In this document: positions 43,121 to 51,688 of the stretch, piece by piece
Position numbering within the stretch: position 1 is the stretch's first letter
Layout of the letters: each line of letters opens with the position of its first letter
Assembly (NCBI RefSeq): GCF_000426525.1
Contig: NZ_AUFN01000016.1
Coordinates: forward strand, 1 to 64,000
DNA: 64,000 nucleotides
Direction of reading: 5' to 3'
Source of the DNA: Nocardioides alkalitolerans DSM 16699
Lineage (GTDB): Bacteria > Actinomycetota > Actinomycetes > Propionibacteriales > Nocardioidaceae
The notes under the pieces: model-generated
What the model saw: the letters and a program-made list of their open reading frames with translations, nothing else
Database searches by the model: none
What the model was told of the DNA's origin: nothing
Translations under genes and position numbers: made by a program

Positions 43121-43468
43121 CAAGGCGCCTGCGATACCAGATCCGCATCGCTGCCTTGGGCAATGTGAAGGCTCTGAGCCCAAAGCGTCCTGATTCAGCC
43201 CCGGCGGGTGGGCGGTACACGGGGGATGCTTGGGCAAGTCGATCCCTGCTGGCGAGGGCTGCCGTGGCCTTCTCTCCTCCTCGTGACATTCATCCGTAGA
43301 CCGCGGCGGAGTGATCGTGGGATCGCTGCGCGATCCGGGCCTCGGCTGGCCCATCTGTTTGGCCAGGCGCCGCGCGGCCGCCTCGTGGAAGGACTACCGC
43401 GGTGGACGCCATCGACGTCGTGCTGGCCAGCGTGGCACTGGCTCGCCCGCCCGCCCTGCCACCTGACG
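43121..43468. other. 348-bp gap without recognised gene
   Basis: Neither strand gives a recognisable product. The gap separates the catabolic cluster from the aconitase fragment. Long open frames on both strands here are due to high GC. Confidence 0.4.
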
Positions 43469-44290
43469 TCAGGCGGGGTCGGCTGGTGCGGGCGGCGCGA
43501 GCCGTTCGAGCGTCGACCGGAGGACGTAGGGCAGGACGCCGCCGTAGCGGTGGTAGAGCTGCTCGCGCGGCGTGTCGAGCCGCGTCGTGACGGTGAAGGT
43601 CGTGACCGCACCGCCCACCGGGTGGGTCGCGGTGACGGTGAGCCTCGGGGGCGCCGACGCGCGGCCGGCCAGCCCCTCCACGGCGAGCACCTCGGACCCG
43701 TCGAGCCCCAGCGAGGTGGCCGAGTCGCCGTCGGCGAACTGCAGCGGCAGGACGCCCATGCCGACGAGGTTGGACCGGTGGATGCGCTCGTAGGACTCCG
43801 CGATGACCGCACGGACGCCCAGGAGGGCGGTCACCTTGGCGGCCCAGTCGCGCGAGGAGCCGGTGCCGTACTCCTGGCCGCCGAGGACGACGAGCGGCAC
43901 GCCCGCGGCGGCATAGCGGTCCGCGACGGTATCGACCTCCTCGACGGGGTAGGGGAGGGGTGCGGTCAGGTCGGCGGTGAGTCCGCCGGGTCCTCCCTCG
44001 GAGAGGCGGTTGCGCAGGCGCGGGTTCGCGAACCCGCCGCGCCTCATCACCTGCCAGTTGCCGCGCCGCGAGGCGTAGCTGTTGAGCTCGGAGACGTCGA
44101 CCCCCTGCCCGCGCAGGTAGCGGCCGGCGGGGCTGCCCGACGGGATGCGCCCGGCCGGGCAGATGTGGTCGGTCGTCACGGAGTCGCCGACGTACTGCAG
44201 GACCCTGGCTCCTGCGAGGTCCGCCAGCAGCGGCGGCTCGGTGCGACCGGCGCGGTGGGCCGCCGCCGCGGCGTCGAGGAACGGGGGGCG
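43469..44290 (-). pseudogene. acnA: 3' fragment of aconitate hydratase
   Basis: Only the C-terminal swivel domain is present: RPPFLDA at the broken end, then GDSVTTDHICPAG, NSYASRRGNWQVMRRGGFAN, GQEYGTGSSRDWAAKG-like residues (GSSRDWAAKV) and IHRSNLVGMGVLPLQF, ending normally at TGA 43469. These match roughly the last 270 of about 900 residues of AcnA. The 5' two-thirds, with the iron-sulfur cysteines, are gone, so it is inactive. It abuts an oppositely oriented gene whose first codons are also missing, which indicates a deletion or recombination joint. Confidence 0.88.
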
Positions 44291-44989
44291 ATCGACGCCC
44301 TGCGCGAGACCCTCTGCCCGCACGGCACGCTGCGTGCCGTCATCAACCTCGGCAACCCCGTGCTCGTCCAGGGCACTCCGGACGCGCCGACGGGCGTCAC
44401 CGTCGACATCGCCACCGAGCTGGCTCGGCGGCTCGGGGTCGACCTCGAGCTGCGCCCCGTCGGAGCGGCGCGCGACTCCTACGCCGCGCTCGTCGACACC
44501 GAGGTCGACCTGGGTTTCCTGGCCGTCGAGCCGGCCCGCGAGGCAGGGGTGCGCTTCACGAGGCTGTACGTCGGGATCGAGGGCGTCTTCGCCGTGCGCC
44601 CGGGATCGACCACGGTGGTGATCGACGACGTCGACGTCGCCGGCACCACGATCGCCGTGCGCCGGGGCTCGGCCTACGACCTCTACCTCACCCGCACCGT
44701 CCGGAACGCGACGATCGTGCGCGGCGACGAGGTGATCGACGTCTTCGTCGACCAGCACCTCGACGTCCTCTCCGGAGTGCGCCAGCCGACGGAGCAGCTC
44801 GCCCAGGCACACGGCCTCCGCGTGCTCGAACCCGCCTTCCAGGCCATCCGCCAGGCGCTCGCCGTGCCGCGCGAGCGCGGTGCCCGGGTCGTCGAGCTCT
44901 TGGACGACGTCGTGGAGGACCTCAAGAAGAGCGGCTTCGTGGCCGACAGCCTGCGCCGCGCGGGCCAGGTCGCCTCCGTACCCGAGTAG
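44255..44989 (+). CDS. Solute-binding-protein-like gene with replaced 5' end
   Basis: From about 44290 the translation AIDALRETLCPHGTLRAVINLGNPVLVQG matches the start of cytoplasmic or signal-less SBP_bac_3-type proteins (usual opening ALxPTGTLRxAINLGNPVL). It continues with YAALVDTEVDLGFLAVEPAR and a normal C-terminus at 44989 (about 235 residues). The native start is missing. The nearest in-frame GTG (44255) lies in antisense aconitase sequence, so a chimeric protein with a foreign N-terminus may be made. It ends 55 bp before a dif-like site. Function of these proteins is poorly known; amino-acid binding is assumed. Confidence 0.7.
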   Translation: MGRRRGVEERGAIDALRETLCPHGTLRAVINLGNPVLVQGTPDAPTGVTVDIATELARRLGVDLELRPVGAARDSYAALVDTEVDLGFLAVEPAREAGVRFTRLYVGIEGVFAVRPGSTTVVIDDVDVAGTTIAVRRGSAYDLYLTRTVRNATIVRGDEVIDVFVDQHLDVLSGVRQPTEQLAQAHGLRVLEPAFQAIRQALAVPRERGARVVELLDDVVEDLKKSGFVADSLRRAGQVASVPE

Positions 44990-45364
44990 GCCCCGCCACG
45001 GCCCCGCAGTCGTCCACACACGCAACAGACGCCACGGACCGGACCTCGTCGATAACTTATTTGTGTCGCTCTACATTGATGATGGCCACCGCGAACGCCC
45101 ACCCGCCAGATTGCAGGTCATTGGCTCAATCTGTTCACGACGCAATCGGAGCCGCCCGCGGACGGCTCGGGAACGGGAGAGGTTGGGCCCGCCGCGAGGG
45201 GGCTTGTGCGTGCATCTGGGGTTGGGCGACATCCACACCTGCACGTCGTCGAGACCCCGAACAAGCGAGGTCGAAGCCCTGTCGGGAGTGAGGCCGCAGA
45301 GGCGGTGTCACTGCCTAGCGGCTCCCGGTAGTCGGTCGCTGCGCAGGCCACCGAGGCCCTGTCA
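44990..45364. other. 375-bp gap with dif-like site
   Basis: No gene is evident. The only structured element is the dif-like site at 45045. The remainder has no repeat or hairpin that stands out. Confidence 0.5.
45045..45072. other. dif-like XerCD site 3 (degenerate right arm)
   Basis: Left arm CTCGTCGATAA is followed by CTTATT and TGTGTCGCTCT. It shares CGATAACTTAT with site 4 at 49128. The right arm has GTGTCG where site 4 has ATGTCG and one base fewer between the arms, so the site may be decayed or a recombination product. Confidence 0.5.
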
Positions 45365-46033
45365 CTATGTCCCGGCAATCAAGTCGGCCGGGTCCGCCGC
45401 CGAGCCGGTGGTGGCGGCGTAGGACCGGTCGATGGAGGTGAGCACGGTGTCGAGGGTCGCCGCCCTGTCCAGCACGGCCACCCCGGCCAACGGACCCGCG
45501 ACGGTGAGCATGGCAAAACCGTGCACCGCGGACCAGCAGGTCACCTCGGCGCCCGGTCGCGCGGCAGGGGCGAGGAAGCCGACGTCGACGAGCTCGTCGA
45601 GGGCCTCGCCCAGCAGGTCGAGCGGGCCCTGCCCACGGCGGCGCCAGTCACCGTCGCCGGCGAGGGCGGCGAACGCGGCCTGGAAGAGCCCCGGCTCACG
45701 CAGCGCGTAGTCGACGTACGCCCGACCGATCGCGGTCAACCGCCGACGCGCCCGGAGGACGGGCGCGACCTCCACGCTGCCGCCACCGGCGTCGAGGTCG
45801 GCCAGACGCACCCGCATCGCGCCCACCACCTCGGTCATGGCGTGGTCCGCCACCGCGACGAGCAGGTCCTCGCGGTGGGCGAAGTGGCGGTATGCGGCGT
45901 TGTGGGAGACCCCGACGCGTCGGGCCAGCTCGCGAAGCCCGACGCCGCCGGGGCCATGCGCTCGCGCCGCCGCGACCGCCTCCTCGACCAGGGCCTCCCG
46001 CAGGCGGCCGTGGTGGTAGGCGGCACCGGTCAT
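45365..46033 (-). CDS. TetR-family regulator
   Basis: A 222-residue protein with an N-terminal helix-turn-helix (VGLRELARRVGVSHNAAYRHFAHREDLLVAV, about residues 30-60) and a WHG-type C-terminal domain (CWSAVHGFAMLTVAGPLAG near 170). The ATG at 46033 comes four bases after the efflux-pump stop, so it is translated downstream of the pump it probably controls. The palindrome at 47632, between the pump and SDR genes, is the candidate operator. Confidence 0.9.
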   Translation of the reverse strand: MTGAAYHHGRLREALVEEAVAAARAHGPGGVGLRELARRVGVSHNAAYRHFAHREDLLVAVADHAMTEVVGAMRVRLADLDAGGGSVEVAPVLRARRRLTAIGRAYVDYALREPGLFQAAFAALAGDGDWRRRGQGPLDLLGEALDELVDVGFLAPAARPGAEVTCWSAVHGFAMLTVAGPLAGVAVLDRAATLDTVLTSIDRSYAATTGSAADPADLIAGT

Positions 46034-46037
46034 GGAC

Positions 46038-47618
46038 TCACCGTAGTCGAGGGGACGACGGCGCAGGGGCCGGCTCGGGGTCGCCCGGAGCCTCGTCCGC
46101 GAGCGGGTCGTAGCGGTCGCCCGGCAGGGCGAGCACGGCCGCGAGCGCACCAACGAGGCACAGCACCCCGACGACGACGCACCCCAGGGCGAGGCCGTCG
46201 AGGAACGCCGCGTCGACGGCGCTCCCCAGGCCCGGCACCTGCGCGGCGAGGGCGTCCGCGAACCCGACCGAGTCGGCGGCCTCCTGCGCCGTGGCAGCGT
46301 CGACCCGGCCCGCGAGGAGCCGGACGAGCTGGTCGCCGTACTGCGACGAGAACAGCGAGCCGACGACCGCGACGCCCAGCGTGCCGCCCAGCTCACGGGT
46401 CGCGTCGTTGACCGCGGAGCCGACGCCGGCGCGAGCAGGCGGCAGCACCTGCATGATCGACTCGGTCGCCGGGGTGCTGACCAGGCCGATGCCGAGACCG
46501 AGCAGGACCATCTGGGGCACGACCACCGTGGAGTAGGGGACGTCGGCCGAGATGGTCGAGATCCAGAGGAACGCCGCGCCCAGGAGCACGAGGCCGGGCG
46601 TGACGACGGCCCTGGTACCGAGGCGGGGCGCCAGCCGCGCCCCCACGATCGACGCCACGGCGATGGCGGTCGCCACCGGCAGGAAGCGCAGACCCGTCTC
46701 GAGCGGTGAGTAGTCCCGCACGAACTGGAAGAACTGCGTGATGAGGAAGATGAACCCGAACAGCGCGAAGAAGGCGACGGTGACCGCAGCGCAAGCGGCG
46801 CTGAACCGGCGGTCGAGGAACAGGGTCACGTCGATCATCGGGTGCTCGACGGCGCGCTCGACGAGCACGAACACGACCACCAGCGCCGCGGCGACCGTGA
46901 ACCCCGCGACGGTCTCAAGGCTTCTCCAGCCGTGCTCGGGGGCCTCGATGATGGTCCAGGTGAGCGTGCCGAGCGCCGCAACGGAGAGCACGAAGCCGGG
47001 GCGGTCGACGCGCGGCACCGAGGGGTCGCGCGACTCGGGCACGAAGGCGAGCGTCATCGCCATCGTGAGGAGGCTGACCGGCACGAGGGCCCAGAAGACG
47101 CTGGCCCACGAGAAGTGCTCGAGCAGCAGACCGCCACCCACCGGGCCGAGCGCGACACCGACGCCGACCGAGGCGCCCCACAGCCCCAGGGCGGAGGCCC
47201 GCTCGCGGCGGTCGGTGAAGGTGTTGGCGATAATCGACAACGTCGTGGGGAAGATGAGGGCCGCGAAGGTGCCCATCGCGAACCTGAGCGCGATGAGGGC
47301 GCCGCTGGTGTCGACAAGAGCGGCGGCCCCGTTGGTGACCGCGAAGCCGGCCAGGCCCAGCACGAGCGCCGGCCGACGCCCGAAGCGGTCGGAGAGGCTC
47401 CCCATCGCCAGCACCAGCGCGGCGAAGGCGAGGTTGTAGCCGTCCACGATCCACAGGAGCGACCGCGTGCCGGCGTCGAGGTCCTGCGCGATCGTCGGCA
47501 GCGCGACGTTCACGATCATGGTGCTGAGGTTGATGGTCAGTGCGGCCAGGCACACGGTGAGCAGCACCAGCGGCTTGCGGGGCACGAGGGCTCCTTCAGA
47601 AGTGGACGATGTCAACAT
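46038..47618 (-). CDS. MFS multidrug efflux transporter, DHA2 type
   Basis: A protein of about 526 residues with 14 predicted membrane helices. It has the LLWIVDGYNLAFAALVLAMGS helix 2 segment, SDRFGRRPAL motif A and an SVGVGVALGPVGGGLLLEHFSW segment (motif C, antiporter signature). It would extrude toxic hydrophobic compounds. The frame starts at ATG 47618; GTG 47585 (VPRKPLVLLTV) is also reasonable. It is divergent from an SDR across a strong palindromic operator and is followed by its TetR regulator. It differs in sequence from the pump at 25803. Confidence 0.92.
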   Translation of the reverse strand: MLTSSTSEGALVPRKPLVLLTVCLAALTINLSTMIVNVALPTIAQDLDAGTRSLLWIVDGYNLAFAALVLAMGSLSDRFGRRPALVLGLAGFAVTNGAAALVDTSGALIALRFAMGTFAALIFPTTLSIIANTFTDRRERASALGLWGASVGVGVALGPVGGGLLLEHFSWASVFWALVPVSLLTMAMTLAFVPESRDPSVPRVDRPGFVLSVAALGTLTWTIIEAPEHGWRSLETVAGFTVAAALVVVFVLVERAVEHPMIDVTLFLDRRFSAACAAVTVAFFALFGFIFLITQFFQFVRDYSPLETGLRFLPVATAIAVASIVGARLAPRLGTRAVVTPGLVLLGAAFLWISTISADVPYSTVVVPQMVLLGLGIGLVSTPATESIMQVLPPARAGVGSAVNDATRELGGTLGVAVVGSLFSSQYGDQLVRLLAGRVDAATAQEAADSVGFADALAAQVPGLGSAVDAAFLDGLALGCVVVGVLCLVGALAAVLALPGDRYDPLADEAPGDPEPAPAPSSPRLR

Positions 47619-47631
47619 GACCCTTGCCCAT

Positions 47632-47654
47632 CGATGTTGACAGTGTCAATATCG
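47632..47654. promoter_or_regulatory. 23-bp palindromic operator
   Basis: CGATGTTGACA-G-TGTCAATATCG is a near-perfect dyad with one mismatched pair. It lies 14 bp before the pump start and 52 bp before the SDR start, and contains a TTGACA -35-like hexamer. A half-site GATGTCAACATG overlaps the pump start (47607-47618). This fits repression of both directions by the adjacent TetR protein. Confidence 0.75.
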
Positions 47655-47705
47655 GACGGGCGTGACGCAGGTCCCTGCGCCACGACACCGACCGAGGAGA
47701 AGCAG

Positions 47706-48404
47706 ATGAGCACCATCCAGGGAGCGGTTGCGGTCGTGACCGGGGGCCAGCGCGGGCTCGGCCGGGCCTTCACCCAGGCCCTGCTCGACCGCGGGGCCGC
47801 CAAGGTCTACGCCACCGCGCGCGTCCCCGCCCCGACCGACGACCCCCGCGTCGAGGCAGTCGCCCTCGACGTTGACGACGAGGAGTCCGTGCGGGCGCTC
47901 GCCGAGCGTGCCGCCGACGCGACCCTCGTGGTCAACAACGCCGGCGTGCTCCACCCGACCTCGCTGCTGACCGGTCCGATGTCCGACGTCGTCGCGACCT
48001 TCGAGACCAACGTCTTCGGCGCCCTGCGCGTCTCGCGCGCCTTCGCCCCCGTGCTCGGCGCCAACGGCGGCGGCGCCCTGGTCACCCTGCACTCGCTGCT
48101 GTCGTGGGCCTCGGGGTCCGGCCCGTACGGCGCCTCCAAGGCCGCCCTCTGGTCGATGACCAACTCGATCCGTTCCGAGCTCGCCGCCCAGGAGACGCTG
48201 GTCGTCGGCGTGCACCTGGGGTTCGCGGACACCGAGATGGTGGCGGCCATGCCGGGCGAGAAGCTGGCTCCCGCGACGGTCGCCGACATCGTGATGAGGG
48301 GGGTCGAGGCCGGCGAGACCGAGGTGCTCGTCGACGACGTCACCCGCCACTTCAAGGCGGCGCTGTCCGGCCCCGTGGAGGGCCTCGCCCTCCCGCTGGG
48401 TTGA
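47706..48404 (+). CDS. Short-chain dehydrogenase/reductase
   Basis: A 232-residue SDR with VVTGGQRGLGRAF (residues 10-22), NNAGVL near 79, a Ser in TLHSLLSW near 129 and YGASKAALWSMTNSI (Tyr/Lys) near 141. GAGGAG lies upstream of the ATG. It would act as a cytoplasmic NAD(P)-linked oxidoreductase. It is divergent from the pump gene and followed after 42 bp by a tautomerase-fold gene, so the two form an operon. Confidence 0.92.
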   Translation: MSTIQGAVAVVTGGQRGLGRAFTQALLDRGAAKVYATARVPAPTDDPRVEAVALDVDDEESVRALAERAADATLVVNNAGVLHPTSLLTGPMSDVVATFETNVFGALRVSRAFAPVLGANGGGALVTLHSLLSWASGSGPYGASKAALWSMTNSIRSELAAQETLVVGVHLGFADTEMVAAMPGEKLAPATVADIVMRGVEAGETEVLVDDVTRHFKAALSGPVEGLALPLG

Positions 48405-48446
48405 CCGTTCCTCCCACCCGACCCGACCGACAGGACGGAGCACCCC

Positions 48447-48866
48447 GTGCCCCTCTGGACCATCCACACCGCCACCGGCACCTACACGGCCGACGACAAG
48501 CGCGACCTCGCCCGCGCGGTCACCGGTTTCTACACCCGTATCGGGCTCCCCGCGTTCTACGTCGTGACGGTGTTCGAGGAGCACGACCGCGAGTCGTTCC
48601 TCATCGGCGGCGAACCGGCCGTCGACGCGGTCCGGTTCGTCATCGAGCACATCGCCGTCCACAGCGAAGGACCCGAGCAGCGCCGCGGCCTCAGCAGCGC
48701 GATCCACGACCTGCTCGCGCCCTTCACCACCGGCCGCGGCCTGTACAGCGAGTTCCACGTCGACGAGACCCCGCGCGAGCTCTGGTGGGTCGACGGCCAC
48801 GAGCCTCCCCCATTCGGCAGCGCTCAGGAGAAGCGGTGGGCGGAGGCCAACCGCCCGGTGGCCTGA
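48447..48866 (+). CDS. Tautomerase-superfamily protein (cis-CaaD-like)
   Basis: A 139-residue protein beginning Met-Pro (PLWTIHTATGTYTADDKRDLARAVTG), which leaves the N-terminal proline that serves as the catalytic base in tautomerases. Later residues (AFYVVTVFEEH near 36, RGLYSEFHVDETPRELWWVDG near 91) match the longer putative oxalocrotonate tautomerase group. The start is GTG 48447. It probably isomerises or dehalogenates an unsaturated acid. It ends the plus-strand operon of the dif-bounded cassette. Confidence 0.88.
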   Translation: MPLWTIHTATGTYTADDKRDLARAVTGFYTRIGLPAFYVVTVFEEHDRESFLIGGEPAVDAVRFVIEHIAVHSEGPEQRRGLSSAIHDLLAPFTTGRGLYSEFHVDETPRELWWVDGHEPPPFGSAQEKRWAEANRPVA

Positions 48867-48867
48867 G

Positions 48868-49068
48868 CCCCAGGTCCGGTTGGCGGCGTCAATGCGGTCG
48901 TAGCTGCGATGGCGCTCTTGTTCTCGACGGCCGGAGCCGAGGAGACCGACGAACCGTCGGGCGGCGTTACGGCCACCCAGCTCGACCTCCACGAACAGGA
49001 TGGCCTCGCGGTCGACTCGCAGTCGTAAGCGATGGAGATCGGAGTGCCCGTAGAAGTAGCGCGCGACC
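48868..49068 (-). pseudogene. Possible gene fragment downstream of the tautomerase gene
   Basis: Reading the minus strand gives VARYFYGHSDLHRLRLRV, DREAILFVEVELGG and RNAARRFVGLL after a TAG at the upstream edge. The composition is more protein-like than the other frames, but there is no start and no known family. It may be the end of a disrupted plasmid gene at the cassette border. Confidence 0.3.
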
Positions 49069-49127
49069 GACTCCTACAGCAACGACCGTTCTGCGTTCTT
49101 CGGGTCGCCTGTACCTTGCCGGAGCTC

Positions 49128-49155
49128 ACCGCCGATAACTTATCTTATGTCGGCC
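49128..49155. other. dif-like XerCD site 4
   Basis: Left arm ACCGCCGATAA, spacer CTTATC and right arm TTATGTCGGCC. It is the best palindrome of the set (GGC CGACATAA on the other strand) with exact 11-6-11 geometry. It lies 12 bp beyond the stop of the XRE-ImmA gene and closes the segment that opens at 45045. Confidence 0.7.
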
Positions 49156-49166
49156 TACGGCCTGTG

Positions 49167-50264
49167 CTAGGCGAGATCGACTCGAGGTCGCATCTTGCTC
49201 CCCGCAGCGAGAACGGCCTCCGTGACCTCAACAGCGATCCGACCCTGAGCCAGAACGCTCGAAAGGTCGACGCCGTGATCAGCCAGCAAATCCCTAGCCA
49301 CGCCTAGCATCTGGGGTGACTCGGCTGGACCGAGCGGGCCAGGTTCGGGCAGACCCCACACGGACAACTGCTGGTTCGCACGCCGGTAAGACGCATCACT
49401 AAGTCGACCCAAGCTGTGGGCTCGGAACACGAGGGCACGCAGGCTCACACCCCAGTGCCGCTTCAAATCGTGAAGCTTGGGCCAGTCAATTCGAGATGGA
49501 AGTTGCCTAAATATCTCGTCCTGAGGCATCAGCAATTCGGACGCAAACGAATTGGCCTCGCGCTCAACCAGTTTTGAACCAGGCTCAGTGTCCGGGTGCA
49601 GAACGAGATGGCCCAACTCGTGAGCGGCATCGAATCGCGAGCGCGCCTTGTCATCCTTGGACGGGCTTAAGAAGACAAGCGGTCGCCCCCCGGACTGGGT
49701 GGACAGCGCATCAACCATTGCGTCAGTACCTCGCGGGAGTCGAATAACTACCACGCCGTGCGCCTCCAGCAGCTGAACAACCGAAGGGATCGGCCCAGCT
49801 TCGATGCCCCACTGACGTCGAACTTCGGCAGCGGCGTGAAGGATGGCCTCGGGTGTAATCTCCACTGGCAACTTCAGCTCAGGTAGCGCAACCTCGGGCA
49901 GGTCGACGTAGTGTCCCAGCAGCTCAACAAGCTCGAGACAGAGCTCGCCGTAAGCAAGTACCTGCTCACGAGCCTTCGCCGACGTCGCCCGCAAGGACCG
50001 GAAATGCGCACCAGAAGCGGGAAGCAATGTCATTGGATTGCCGGCTCCGAAAAACTCTCGCGGCATCCCGAGAACTAGGCATATCTGCGCAAGCACAGCT
50101 TGTGTCGGGCGGGTGGCTTTTTCGTACTGCGTGATGGCGGTTGGTGTTACCCCCAACGCGCGCGCCAGATCCGCCTTGGTCATGCCGCGTAACCGGCGAG
50201 CGACAGTGAGACGACTCGGGTCGAAGTCGGTTGAGCCTGCTCGCAGACGGCTCTCAGAGCTCAC
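49167..50264 (-). CDS. XRE regulator fused to ImmA/IrrE metallopeptidase
   Basis: A 365-residue two-domain protein. Residues about 18-75 form a helix-turn-helix (VARRLRGMTKADLARALGVTPTAITQYEKATRPT). Residues about 150-290 are a COG2856 peptidase with DAAHELGHLVLH (HExxH) near 217 and REANSFASELLMP near 238. A short C-terminal domain follows. Such fusions act as regulators and antitoxin-like factors in mobile elements. The start overlaps the stop of the upstream hypothetical gene (GTGA), so the two form a coupled pair in which the first could be the toxin or effector. Confidence 0.9.
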   Translation of the reverse strand: MSSESRLRAGSTDFDPSRLTVARRLRGMTKADLARALGVTPTAITQYEKATRPTQAVLAQICLVLGMPREFFGAGNPMTLLPASGAHFRSLRATSAKAREQVLAYGELCLELVELLGHYVDLPEVALPELKLPVEITPEAILHAAAEVRRQWGIEAGPIPSVVQLLEAHGVVVIRLPRGTDAMVDALSTQSGGRPLVFLSPSKDDKARSRFDAAHELGHLVLHPDTEPGSKLVEREANSFASELLMPQDEIFRQLPSRIDWPKLHDLKRHWGVSLRALVFRAHSLGRLSDASYRRANQQLSVWGLPEPGPLGPAESPQMLGVARDLLADHGVDLSSVLAQGRIAVEVTEAVLAAGSKMRPRVDLA

Positions 50265-51145
50265 CCCTGACCCTCATCGCTCGGGCGCATCTTGATCTTG
50301 ATAATCGGCGCCGGTGTCGGTCGCTTATCGAAGTTCGGGCCTTGCGGAGCCACCGAAGTAGTCCCAGCGACACCGGAAGCTTCCGCCTCGTCAAACCAAA
50401 GCGTGGACTTCGCAATGAAAGGCGCGTCCCCGATTCCAGGGAGAGTCATCCATCCGGCGGTCTGACTGCGCCCAGGCTCCCCCGCCCACACCACGAGGAA
50501 CTCACGAAGGGCGGAGGCGGGCTTGTCCGAGAGGTGAGACCAGATCGTGCCTTGCCCTGACGCAGGCGTGAAGTAGCTCCCAAGTTCCTCGCTGTTGGTC
50601 TGAGCAATACGCTGCCGCGTGTCGGACTCGCCGTCCCAGTTGACCATCGAGTCCCAGCCCAGGGTCCGGCCAGCCGCAAGCGGCGCCTTCATCACGAAGA
50701 AGTGCCGCCCACTCAACGTCAGTTGAAGCGCTCCATGCGGCTTAGAGAAGACCAGTCCGGGAGTTCCCCAGCCGCATTCCAGCTGACCACTGCCGCTCGG
50801 CTCTTTGACACCACCGCCCTCGCCGCCCGTGCCACACATCTCGCGCTCAATCAAGTTCGAGAGATTGCGCGCACATAAAGTGCCCAGCGTAGTCGAATCG
50901 TCCCCTAGCTCGGGCTCGTGTCGATCTTGATTCCTACTCCAAACCAGGGTGGCGAGACTACTGAAAGCCGCCGACAGACCGGACTTGTTCCAGATGTCGA
51001 CTGCAGTGTCGACTGCCTCACGGGCTACTAGCTCAGCTTCGCGCACCACCACAGTGAACCACAGCGAGCACTGAGATGCCAATAGTGAACTACCATGCGC
51101 ACCTCGCGTTGCAATCTGAAGCGATGGTTCTGGGCCGACTCGCAT
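50261..51145 (-). CDS. Hypothetical protein paired with XRE-ImmA
   Basis: A protein of about 294 residues (ATG 51145 preferred over an Arg-rich frame to 51223). It contains VAREAVDTAVDIWNKSGLSAAF and a beta-rich middle (GLVFSKPHGALQLTLSGRHFFVM) with no recognised motif, signal or membrane segment. Its stop overlaps the start of the XRE-ImmA gene by four bases. Tight pairing with an ImmA protein suggests a toxin, phage-defence effector or element regulator, but that is inference only. Codon GC content is lower than in the backbone. Confidence 0.7.
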   Translation of the reverse strand: MRVGPEPSLQIATRGAHGSSLLASQCSLWFTVVVREAELVAREAVDTAVDIWNKSGLSAAFSSLATLVWSRNQDRHEPELGDDSTTLGTLCARNLSNLIEREMCGTGGEGGGVKEPSGSGQLECGWGTPGLVFSKPHGALQLTLSGRHFFVMKAPLAAGRTLGWDSMVNWDGESDTRQRIAQTNSEELGSYFTPASGQGTIWSHLSDKPASALREFLVVWAGEPGRSQTAGWMTLPGIGDAPFIAKSTLWFDEAEASGVAGTTSVAPQGPNFDKRPTPAPIIKIKMRPSDEGQG

Positions 51146-51250
51146 GGCACATACTGCGCCGTCTAATGGCCGAGCCCGTTTGACGGCTCGAGCAGCATTA
51201 CCTGCTGCGCAGCCGGGGGCCACGTGGGCCAGCCGCTAAGCCGCCGCCGT

Positions 51251-51588
51251 TCAACTTTGGCCACCACCGAACCGCGCGGATTGTCTCGCTCGACAGCGGT
51301 GGGCACCGCGCGTCCCCTCGTGAACGACAACGGCCTGTGAGCCGGCGGGGTCGTCGCCGGCTCCGTGGCTGTCGCGGGCACCGTGCATGGCATAGGAGAT
51401 GAACGGCTGCTTGCGCTCAACGGCCCGCCAGTTGAAGGCGCGCCGAGGACCTCTTCGTTGGGGTAGCGCAGCGGCTGGATTTCGTCGTACTGGTTGCCCT
51501 GCCACAGCGCGCGGGTCGCGTTGCTCGACGTCCGGCGGGGCGCAAGGGGCCGGTCGACACGTGGTAGCACCACCTCGTGTTTGGACAT
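51251..51588 (-). pseudogene. Possible small frameshifted gene
   Basis: From ATG 51588 the frame reads KHEVVLPRVDRPLAPRR and QYDEIQPLRYPNEEVLGAP, then loses its character. One frame over, the same region continues as FNWRAVERKQPFISYAMHGA to a stop at 51251. A single-base change near 51449 would join them. No family is recognised; it could be a decayed or mis-assembled conserved hypothetical. Confidence 0.35.
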
Positions 51589-51688
51589 TGGTGCCCAAGC
51601 CCGTCGTGAGATCGTCATCGGGAGGGTCTGAGGCTCTGAGAACACCCCCTCGTCGCCAGTTGACCGCGGCTGTCAACCACCAACAACC

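Noticed and set aside
43208..44254. Long plus-strand frame upstream of the binding-protein gene
   Set aside because: It is antisense to the aconitase fragment and becomes protein-like only from about 44290.
47220..47250. GGCGATAA inside the efflux-pump gene as a dif-like site
   Set aside because: The following six bases and right arm (ACGTCGTGG) do not match, and the sequence is conserved coding DNA.
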